A DNA stretch of 64,000 nt from Scenedesmus sp. ARA3 (taxonomy: Eukaryota > Chlorophyta > Chlorophyceae > Sphaeropleales > Scenedesmaceae). Under the pieces are notes generated by a model that did no database searches, had not been told where the DNA came from, and worked only from the letters and a program-made list of their open reading frames with translations. The DNA is taken from NCBI GenBank assembly GCA_004335835.1, contig RWJK01000256.1, positions 84,661 through 148,660 of the forward strand, given 5' to 3'. This document shows, one piece after another, positions 11,301-22,636 of the stretch. Position 1 is the stretch's first letter; the number at the start of each line of letters is the position of its first letter. The position numbers and the translations under genes were made by a program.

Positions 11301-14300
11301 CAGCACCAGCGCGGCACGACCAGCAACACACATGATTGAAGCATATCAAGCTGTTTGCGAGCCCCGCTGTCGCGGCCGCACCTGCATGGCCCCCGTTGAA
11401 CCAGCCGGCCATGGTTGCCTGTCCCACGGCCGGCACGCGCCGCCGCAGCACCGCCGCCACGCAGCCCTCCAGGCTGTAGTGCTGCAGCTTCAGCTCGCCC
11501 GCCATCAGCCTGCAAAAGTAAACAAATCAGCAGGCAGTGCAGCTGTGAGTGTGTGATACAGCTACAGCGGTGACGCTTTCAAGCATGGTGTAGTGCTGCA
11601 GCTTCAGCTCGCCAGCCATCAGCCTGCAACACCAGCAAACAGCGCAAGGCGCAAACAACAAACGGGTGATGCAGGCAGTGCATGTGTGATGCAGCTAGGG
11701 CTCAGTGACACCTTGCAAGGCCTACCAGGAAGTGCACAAGGCCCCCTCAGCTGCTGCTGCTGCTGCCGCTGCTGCTGCTGCTGCTGCTGCGTCGTCTCAC
11801 CTCCATGCGTTGAGCATGATGCGCCCTGTGGCGTGCAGGCCGCTGCTGGTGGCCCTGCCCCAGGCATCATCACTGCCCTCACGCAGGCCTGGCAGCTGCA
11901 GGCAATGCAGCAACATATAAGGATACATGCGGCGTGTTGGTAGCTGCCAAAACATGGGTCAAAGAGCATTGACTGCCCAAGGCGTCACTGCTGCCCTCAT
12001 GCAGGCCGGGCAGCTGCAAACAACACGGCACAACAGCAAGACACGCATGATGTGCTCCTAGTTGACACAACATGGGTCGTGAAGCATCAGCTGCGGCGTC
12101 ATCACTGCCCTCACGCAGGCGAGGCAGCTGCAGGCAGCAATGCAGGAGTACAACAAGGTGCATTGGTATGCAGGGTGCGGTGCCCATAGCATAGGTAACA
12201 AAGCGCCAGCTGTGGAAGCATTTCCCACTGAAGTGCAACTTGCGCATGGTGGGGCAGGGGCTCACATGTATAAGCTGCCTCCAGGCGGGCTGTTCTCCAC
12301 CCACAACATCTTACAACTTAAATACAACCCTTGTCTGGCGGCTGCCGGCCTGTTTTGTTGCGCCCCCTCACCTCTGGTGTACGTGACGCCGCCCTCAGCA
12401 GGTTGAAGCCCATCTGTGCTCCCCTGTCAGCCAGGTACCCCAGGCTGGCCTGCTGCAGGTCCCAGCCCACCAGGGCATCAGGGTCTAGGGTTTGAATGAT
12501 GGCACAAAACCCCTGCAGCAGCGCCTGCTCGCTGGCGTAGTAGTGCAGCTGCACTGGCGCCAGCCGCTGCTGCTGCTGGTCTTGTTGGGAGTGTGCCGCC
12601 CCTGCTGCTGCTGCTGGGGGCAGCATATGTGGGATGGATCCGTTCAGGCTGAGTGTTCTCAACAGGCCGTCCCAATCTCTGTCAGGTGGGCAGCTGGCAA
12701 CAGGAGCATCAATGATTGGCAGTGAAGGCAGCTTCAGCAGCTGCCGCGCAGCAGCGCTGGCTGCTGCTTCGGTGTCTGCTGCGCCTGTGCGCGTGAGCGA
12801 TGGTGCTGCTGCCACTGCTGCGTTTGTGGTGAGGGTCGGGCGGCCTGCTGCTGCTGCAGGCGGTGCTGCTGCTGCTGCTGCTGCTGTAGCGGCAGCTGTG
12901 GCGGCGGCTGTAGCTGCTGCTGCTACTGCTGCTGGATGCTTGTCGTCCCAAATGAGGTACCTAACTACCTTGCTGCTGCTGCTGCTCTTGCTGCTGTTGC
13001 TGCCGGGTGGTGGCGGTGTTATCATGACCAATGCCACCACCCGCACAGAATCGTACCTGCATGGACGGGGCAGTAACATGTCACACGCGGTAGACATCAA
13101 ATTTGCAAGTTGGCCAGGCAGGTACACAGCACGGCTGGTATCATTCATACTGCCATCTGACAGCTCACTAGCACCCAGGCAACCCAGTTGACACTGGCAC
13201 AAGACGGTATCAGAGTAACAATAAACAATGAAAGCTCACCCACAGCAGTGTTGTCACTAACAAAGTAACAATTGTCATAACAAATCACCTGGGATCAGGC
13301 AGCAGACTGCCCCTGGAGTCTGCATGCACCTCCACAGCCACAATGCTCAGCTCAGGCCGCTGAACCGCCTCGGGCCCTAAACCTCCCTGAACCCTGCGCT
13401 TGAACCCCAGCTGACTGGGCGGGGTTCTGCCGGCTGCGGTTTTGCCGCCTGGGGTTTTGCCGTCGGCTGAACCGCCTGGTGCTGCTGGCGGTGTGATGTG
13501 TTCGCTGGGGCCTGGGAGGCGCAGTGATGCTGCTGTAGCAGTACCTACAGCAGGGCTCGGCGGGGCAGCAGCAGCACCTAAGGCCTGCCGGCCTGCTGCA
13601 TCTGCTGCTGCTGCTGGCGCTAGTGGTGTGTCAGCTGCTAGGGTGTCGTCTGCTGCACCTTGCGCTGCCGCGGCCGCTGCTGCTGCTGCTGCTGCCGCAT
13701 CCGCAGGTGTGAGTGCCGGTGTGGCTTGCTGCACTGCTGCCCGCCTGCGCCTCCTGCTGCTGCTGCCGCCAGGCCTGCCAGCTGTACTGAAGAAAAAGCT
13801 GCGCTCATCATACTTGGGCGACGCAGGCGCCTCATAATCATCATCTTCATCTTCGCCATCACCCAGCTCAGACTCTGATCTGCTAGGCGCTGCCTCACCT
13901 GCTGCTGTTACTGCAGTTGGGCCGCCGCCTGCCTTATCACTACTGCCACCTGCTGCTGCTGCTGCTGCTGCTGCTGGTGTTGCTTTTCCCTCGTCGGCGG
14001 CTTGCTGGGAGGGCAGCGACAGCAGCAGATTTGGGGTGGCCAGCAATGCCAGGTCACCATCAGCATCAGCCTCTCTGGCAGCAGCAGCAGCAGCAGCAGT
14101 GCGGCCAGCTGCGCCGATAGGTGTAGCAGCAGCCAGCGCTGCTAATCCGCCGACAGCTGAGCCCGCTAACCTGCTGCCAGCTGCTTTTGCAGCAGCAGGC
14201 ATCACAGGAATGAGCCTTCCTGTGTTTGCATGCATCACAAAGTCAGGACCACTGGCACCATGCTTGCTGCTTGTCGCTGCTGCTGCTGCTGCTGCCCCCG

Positions 14301-15785
14301 CTGCCTCACCTCCCGCTGCTACTGCTGCCGCTGCCCTGCCGTAGGGTTTGACTATACCCTTGCCCCAAACTCTGCTGACCCCTCGCCTTGAACCCTGCTT
14401 TGCTGACTCAGCAGCCAGCCAGGTTTCTGTCTGAGCCCTAGACGGGGGTTTAACCGGCAGCCGCAGCAGCAGCACACCCCGGTAGCGCTGCGGCAGTGCA
14501 GCAGCCGCTTGCAATGCGCTGTCAAGCTGCTGCTGCAGTGTGGAGAGCCGCTGCTGCTTCAGGAGCTGCTGTGAAGGTGTCAGCCCCTGTTCTGCGACGC
14601 CAATGCCGGCTAACTGCTGCTGCTGCTGCTGCTGCTGCTTGCCCTGCTGCCGCATCACTGCACGCAGCCTGGCCAGGGCACTGCTGCCTGCACCAGCGGC
14701 AGCACCAGCCGCTGCTGCTGCTGCTGCTGAGTTGGTGGCTGCATCTGCAGTGATGTGTGCCGTGAACTCAGGCACATCGGCAGCAGAAGGAATCCTACAC
14801 AGGCAGCACAGTCAGCAGGCAGTACACGCAGCAGGCGGTAAGGAGGACGCAGCACAGCACGATCAGCAGGCAGCACAGTTCGCAGGCACAACACCCACCC
14901 ACACCTTTGCCAACAGCCTGCTAGAAGCTCCCGCCCAGCAAACACAGCAGGCTCACCACCCAAACCCGCCCACACAGCCCACCACAGCCCACACAGCCCA
15001 CCACAGCCCACCGCAGCCCACCGCAGCCCACCACAGCCCACACAGCCCACCACAGCTCACCGCAGCCCACCGCAGCCCACCACAGCCCACACANNNNNNN
15101 NNNNNNNNNNNNNNNNNNNNNNNNNNNNNNNNCACAGCCCACCACAGCCCACCACAGCCCAGCACAGCCCACCACAGCCCACCACAGCCCACCACAGCCC
15201 ACCTGAACTCCCGCCCAGCAAACACTGCGTGCTGGCCAGGCTTGTCGCCAGCCAGCCCCCAGTGCGGCTCACCCACTTCATCCACACCCACAACATCACC
15301 AACACCCCCCCACTCACCCGGCACACCCCGCACACTTAATACTGCTCACCTGAATTCCCTGCCGGCAAACACGGCGTGCTGGCCAGGCTTATCACCAGCC
15401 AGCCCCCAATGCGGCTCCTTATGAGCCACAGGCAGCAGCCCATGGCCCAGCGCCATGCCCTCAGCAGCAGCAGCGGGATGCGGCGGGCGCAGCAGCGGCC
15501 GCAGCAGCACCAAGCCCCTGCCGGCAGTGCCACCGGCAAGGTCAGTTAGGCGTGCTGGGCTGCGGCCAGCAGCAGCAGCAGCAGTGGCGGCAGTGATTGG
15601 TGAGCGCTGCTGCTGCTGCTGCTGCGCCTGCTGGGGGGTAACCCATGAGGCAGGGGTGCTGCCACCCTGCTGCTGCTGCTGCTGGCGGCTGTTGTCACTA
15701 GCAGCTGGGTTGTCATGGTTGTCTACCTCCATTGCACCGTCAGCAGATAACTGCTGCTGCTGCTGCAGTGGTGCTTGGTTGACTA

Positions 15786-15817
<32 letters not shown>

Positions 15818-15899
15818 CTGCTGGGTGCTGCTGCAGGGCCCAGAGGGCTGCAGGTGAGGTCAAAGCTCAACACGCGAGCGAGGCGGGGCTCCTCAGCTC

Positions 15900-15955
<56 letters not shown>

Positions 15956-16231
15956 GGCAGTGGTGTTGCTGCCACATGCTGCTGCTGTGCCAGCTGCACA
16001 GTTGTAGGTGGCGGCTCAGAGTCAGGCACCACGATGGCAGGACTCACCCCGCCCGCGCCTTCAGCAGCAGCAGCAGCATCAGGTGGGCTGACAGAACTCA
16101 GAGGCACAGCAGTTACAAAACCCTCAGGCACTGCTAAGCCCTGGTCTAAACCCTGGCCTGAGCCCTGGCCTGAAACCTGGCCTGCTGAGCTGGCACTCTG
16201 CTTTGACCTCGGCTGTGAGCTTTGTGAGCCG

Positions 16232-16276
<45 letters not shown>

Positions 16277-16406
16277 GCTGGGGCTGCCTTTGAGGTGTCG
16301 CTGCCTGAAGACAGCAGCAGCTGCAGCTGGGGGCCATCCCCTGGCTGCTGCTGGTCATGCTGCTGCAGCTGCTGCCACTGCTGCCATTGCTGCTGCTGCT
16401 GGCTTG

Positions 16407-16444
<38 letters not shown>

Positions 16445-16574
16445 TGTTGCTGAGGGTTGGAGCCCAACTGCTGCTGCTGCTGAGAGTTTGATGCGGACTG
16501 CTGTTTTGCCTGGCTGTCTGCTGGGCTATGAGTAAGGTCAATGGGTGAGTACAGCACAGGCAGAGTCGGGCTGG

Positions 16575-16620
<46 letters not shown>

Positions 16621-18078
16621 ACATCCGTTCTGCTGGCTGTGTTGCTGGTGCTGCTTGGTCAAGTGCTCCTGTCTGGTTTGAATGTTCAGCTGCTGGCCAT
16701 CAAGCTGCCCTTGCTGCCTGATGCTCTCTGGTACCAGATGCTGCTGCGGCTGCGACTGCTGCCCCTGACTCGGCTGCTGTTGGCTGCTTGATGGTCCTGC
16801 AACACTGTCCCTTGCTCCCAGCTGCTGCTGCTGCTGCTGGCTGCTCGACAGCGCTTCAACACCCTGCCTTGCCTGCTGCTGCGAGGGACGAAGTTGTGGG
16901 GGCGGCATGGCTGCTGCTGCTGCTGCTGCTGCTGGCATTGTGGCAGCGGCTGCGCTGCTGCGGTGGCTCCTAGCCCAAGCTATGAAGTCCAGCTCATCAC
17001 TGCTCTCACTGGGGCACATGCCCCCACCACCAGCAGCAGCAGCAGCTGCTGGTGCATGGCCAAGAGGGACACCCGCCAGTGCAGACCTTGTTGCAGCAGC
17101 AGCACCAGCAGCAGCACTACCTGCGCCCGTCATTGCAGCAAGGGACTGCTGCACCTCAGCAACTGGACTTGGTGTAGACAACAACTGCTGCGGTGCCTGC
17201 TGCTGCTGTTGTTGTGTGCCATGAGGAGTAGCAGCAGCAGCAGCATCCCTGTCATCATCACAGTCGCTGTCACCAGCGTCTCCGCCCTCACTACTGCTAC
17301 TGCTGCTATGCAGTATCCCCAGTATGTCCAGCACCTTTGCACTGAGAGGCACACTGGGGCTGCGGCTGTTGCGGACAGCAGCAGCAGCGGGCGTCACTGC
17401 TTCTGCAGCAGCAGCTGCTGCAGCAGCAGGACTGCCAGCAGCTGCTGCAGCAGCAGGACTGCCAGCAGCTGCTGCAGCAGCAGGACTGCCAGCACCTGCT
17501 GCGGCGGCTGCTGCTGCTGCAGGTGCGTGTGATGGGGTGATGCCTGCTGCAGGTGAGGCAACACCACTTGCAGCTGCTGCTGCTGCTGCTGCTGCTGCAA
17601 GCACTGCCACCTCTGCGGCTGCCGCTGCTGCTGCCTCTGCTTCGTCTGCTGCTGCTGTGGTTTCTTCTTCAGCAACATCACCTGCATGCTGCTGCTGCTG
17701 CAGCTGCTGCTGCTGACGTTTTCTGAAGAGGCCTGAGACCATCCGCAGCCCTGCACCAGGCCTGGCAGCAGCAGCAGCAGCAGCAGCTTGCTGCACCTGC
17801 TGCTGCTCAGCAGCATCCGCCACGTCGTTTTCCTGCGAGTCTTGCTGCCCCTGCTGAGTCAGCATCACTCCATCACCCTCGTCATCATCTTCATATGGCT
17901 GTGTAGGTGGAAGTTCATCCTCAACTTCATACTCATGTTCATGTTCACCATGTAGTTCATTCTCATAGTCACTGGGAGCTTCACTGATGGCGGCGTCATC
18001 AGCCCAGTCGTCATCTGTGTCATCCCCGGCGCCATCAACCTGAGGGATGACGCCCCCTCGCTTTCGCTTCAGCCTCTC

Positions 18079-18118
<40 letters not shown>

Positions 18119-20015
18119 TGCCGTGGGCTTGTGGGAAAGACAGGTGCCTGTTGCTGTTGCTGCTGCTGCTGCTGCCGCAGCATTTCATATGCACTGTGCA
18201 GATCCAGGCTGCCAACAGCAGTTGCTGCAGGAGCATTGGCGCCAGCTGCTGCAGCCGCTGCTGCTACTGCTGTTGCTGCTGCTGCTGCTGCTGCTGGCGC
18301 TGATCCCAGCTGCAGTGTGCTGGCAGGACTGTGGGCAGCTGCTGCTGCTACTGCTGCTGGTGGTGTGCCTCTGGGCTGTGGCTTGGAAGGTGTCAAGTAC
18401 AGAGCACGCACAGCACCGCCACTGCTGCCAGCAGCAGCAGCAGCAGCAGCAGCAGGTGGTGAGCCAATAACTAGCACTGCAGCCCTCGGAGATACCGTCA
18501 GCCTCCGCCTGCCAGCTCCTGATGCTGGCGAGCCTGCCACTGCTGCTGCTGCTGCTGCTGCTGGTGATAGCGAGAAGCACAGTGGCCGCCTGCTGGGTGT
18601 ACCATGCTGCGATGCCTGCTGCTGCTGCTGCTGCTGCTGCTGCGAGTCTGGTGTGTCATCCGGGTCCTCAATGGAGTCACCATCATCGTCAGCAGCAGCA
18701 GCAGCAGCTGCCAGGTCGACGCTGCTGCCAACATGCTGCATGCCTCCGGCCACACCAGCGGCAGCAGCAGCAGCAGCAGGGAGGCTGTCATGGCTCATCT
18801 GCTGCGCCTCGGCTTGCTGCAGCAGGGTGGTTCCTGCTGTGCCTGCTGCCTCTCCATCACGATGCTCCTGCACCGGCTGCGGCTGCAGCTGCTGCTCTTG
18901 CTGCCACGGCATGTGATCTGCTGCTGCTGGACCTGTACCATTTGCATCTGCCTGTTGTTGTTGCTGCTGCTGCGGACGCTGCTGCAGCTGCTGCTCCAAT
19001 TGCTCTAGCAGGTCCATGTAGGCTGCATACTCATCTTGGCTGCTGGCACCTGGCAACAGCAAGGGGCTGCTGCCCCCAGCAGCGGCAGCAGCAGCAGCAG
19101 CAGCAGTGCCATCTGTCTCATCCAGCTGCTGCTGCTGCTGCTGCTGCTCCACTTCCATGGGAACACCCTCATCATGCTCAGCAGCAGCATCAGAGTCATC
19201 CACAAACCCAGGGCTTGCAGCAGCAGCAGCAGAAGCAGCATCAGGGCTGCCATCATCTGTTTTAGGGCTGTCTGGGATGCTGCTGCTGCTGCTGTTGATT
19301 CTTTGCCGCTTGGATGCAGGCCTAGCATCATCGTCATCAACCTCGGCAGCAGCAGGCGCCTCCCCTGCAGCAAGCAGTCAGTGATTCAAGCAGTCGGCGA
19401 TGCGTAGCATGCTGCTGCTGCTGCCGCTCCTGCTGCTGCTGCTGGTGCCAGCACCTGAAGCACCAGCTGTTGTGTACAACAGCCAGCAAGCTTGCAAATA
19501 CATGACACTGGGACAGGACACATGACAACCTAGTCAAAGCAGTCAAAGCAGTCAAAGCAGTCAAGCATGACACGTCACTCTTGCTGGCCTCACCTTCCTG
19601 CTCTGCCAGCTCAGCAAGCTGCACCAGCAGGTCATCTTCTTCAGACACATCTTCACGCTGCTGCTCACTGGGAACTTCACTGCTGTCACCATCTTCACTG
19701 TGATCTTCACTACCATCACTGTCACCACCAGCAGCAGCAGCATCTGCAACTTCCAGGCCCTGGCTCTGCTGCCCTTGCTGCTGCAGCCATGCAGCGGCTC
19801 CACCAGGCAAACTGCCAAGCCACTGCTGCTGCTGCTGCTGCTCATCGCTGCCAGCGTCAGCAGCACTGCCGCCCTGCGATGCTGCTGCCACTGCTGCTGC
19901 TGCCGCCGCCAGTGCAGCAGAAGTCCTGCGCCGTAGCCTGCTGACAGATGTAGTGCCTGCTGCCCTGCCTTGTGTACCGCCTTGTGTCCCGCCTTGTGTA
20001 CTGCCAGGGGTACCG

Positions 20016-20049
<34 letters not shown>

Positions 20050-20543
20050 CACTTAGGCGGCTCATTCTCCTTCTGCTGCCGGGCTGCTGACTGTGCACCA
20101 GCTGACTCAGCAGAAGTGTGTCAACCAGTTGCTGATCATCATTACCACCTGCTGCTACTGCTGCTGCTGCTGCTGGGTCTGGCGCTAGCGGTGTTGCAGG
20201 CACGGCAAAGACTGGCACAGGCGTACGCAGAGGCGTAGCACCAGCAGCAGCACCGCCAGCAGCAGAGCACGGTGTAGCTGCTACAAAAGCAGCAGCAGCG
20301 GCAGGCGCTGGCAGTGGCGTCTCAGCCACCACTGTTGGCCGTTCACTGCGCAGGACACACGGCGTTCCTGCTGCATCAAAAGCACCACCACCAGCTGCTG
20401 CTGCTGCTGCCTGTGGGCCAGGTGTTGAGCTGGTGTTCAGCAGCCGTGGTTTTGTCCTGGCAGCTGGGTTGGCTGAGCCCAGGGTTTTGTTGGCCGGGTG
20501 ACTCGCTGCCAGCAGCTGCCCCAGCCTGCCTGATGCTGCAGGA

Positions 20544-20574
<31 letters not shown>

Positions 20575-20748
20575 GTGTGGCAGCATGTGTGGCAGCAGGT
20601 GTTGCGGTAACAGGTGTGCCTTGCGCAGGTGAGAAGCCACCTGCTGCTGCTGCTGCTGCTGCTGAGGGTGGGGGTGGGGGTGGTGTCAGCTGCTGGCTGG
20701 GTACAGGTGGTGTTGTGCCTGCAGGGCTGCCTGGCTGCTCAGACTGAC

Positions 20749-20783
<35 letters not shown>

Positions 20784-22585
20784 GTGTGTGCTGCAATAGC
20801 CGCAGCTGCTGCCTCCAGCTGTGCAGCATGCTGCCTGGCAATGGCCTGCAGGGGAGCAGCAGCACAGCACAGCATAGGCAGCCGGCTGTCAACGACCCAA
20901 ATGTGTGGACATAGGTGTTTGCCATGTGCAGGTGAATGCCAACGACAAGACAGCACCTACAGTTCAGGGCTTACCACCAGAACACAACAGCCACAGGCAC
21001 CAAACAACCCCGCCCACCCTGCACTCGTCCCACACAGCCTCCCAGTAACCCGATACGCGCACCACCACAAGGGCCCCCAACACCTGGATACACCCAGCAA
21101 TCCCGCGCCAACCTTCACAACTTCAGCACGGCCAAAAGCCGCCCCACTCACCCTGAACTCCTCCCGCACAGCTTCAACAGTAAGCCAGCAGGCACACCAC
21201 CACAACAGCCCTTGTCACCTGGATACACCCAGCAATCCCGCGCCAACCTTCACAACTTCAGCACGGCCAAAAGCCGCCCCACTCACCCTGAACTCCTCCC
21301 GCACAGCTTCAACAGCAGGGCACAGCGGCTGCGGGTGCCGCCTCGGCGAGGCAGGCGGCCGCGGGATGCTGGCACTGCCTAGCCTACTCCTTTCTTGCCG
21401 CCACATCGGCAGCAGGCTCGCTACTAGCTGCTGGTCTGGCGTGGCTAGTTCGAGTGGGATGTTGAGGGCATCGGCAGGGTTGAGGATGTCTTGGACTAGT
21501 GCGTCGACTTCAAGGGCGCAGGTGCTCTGGCGGGAAGGAATGGTCCTGGATGTGCAGGCGGCGGATTAAGAGTTGAGGATTTCTATTTGGCAACGATTTG
21601 GGACCACATCAAGCAAGGATGATATTTGCTGTTGGACAAGTGGGCGCGTGTAAAAGAGCACTGTTTGACAACGATACAGATCCATGGGAGCAACTCCATG
21701 CACTGCTCTGTGCACAAGCAGCCAAGAGCAGTGTGCAGCATCCTCAGCGCTGCTTGCAGCAAGTTGCTAACTAACTCTCACCTGCAGCCCTGCGCAGCAG
21801 CAAATGCATTCCAGTCCCATCCCTGGGGAATGCTGCTGCTGTCCCACACAGCTGCACTGCCTTCAGGTGCTTGGCTGCTGCCAAGCCCCAGCGACGCACC
21901 AGCAGCACTCGCCTGCTGCTGCTGCTGCTGCTGCTGAAGCTCATATGCAATGTGCACTGCGCTGTCAGCCCTCCAAGGGTCCCAACATCTGCTGCTGTTG
22001 TCAGCTGCTGCTGCAGGGGTCCTGGGGGTGTCTTGTGGGTCAAGCACATGCTGCTGCTGCTGCTGCTGCTGCTGGGGCGGGCCCTCCCTAAACAGCACCT
22101 GCTGCAGCTTGAGCCAGCCCATGCCCACCAAGTTGAAGTCAACCTGCAGCAGCGTGATTTATGACAAGCGGCGAGGATGAAGGAAAAGCACGTGTTTGGT
22201 GTGTCACGAGCGTCAAGGTGTACGGCAGCGCAGCACAGACTAGTGTTGCAGCGTCCTGGTGTCATATGCTGACGTGCATGACAGTCTGAAAACATGGTTG
22301 GGTGCAGGAAGCTAGCCCAGTCTGTGCTGCTGCCGGGTGGAGCCACAGCAAGTGAAAGTTATATTTGCCCCAAGTCGAGAGGACTGTTCCACATGCGGCA
22401 CACCTGCATGTCGCATGTTACTGACATAACAAAATATAACACACAAATAACACATGTAACAAATAACGGCGCACCTTGAGCTGCAGCAGGTAGGGTATGT
22501 GTGCCTCGTAGGGCTGGAAGCGCCGCCCCAGCACCGCACCGCTGCCCAGCAGCAGCGAGGCGCGGCCCACATCAGACGGGTTGAA

Positions 22586-22636
<51 letters not shown>

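Noticed and set aside
13442..14753. Several plus-strand Ala/Leu frames
   Set aside because: They are antisense to REV3 exon 9; no independent signal.
14970..15203. Possible CRISPR-like array
   Set aside because: Ten-base units without spacers in a eukaryotic intron; it is a minisatellite.
14940..15335. Open frames crossing the N block
   Set aside because: The N gap and a decamer repeat create artificial open frames; no coding character.
15455..16453. Long plus-strand open frame of Cys/Ala/Ser runs
   Set aside because: It is the antisense shadow of REV3 exon 8; CTG/CAG runs stay open in all frames. The minus-strand frame joins conserved REV3 blocks on both sides.
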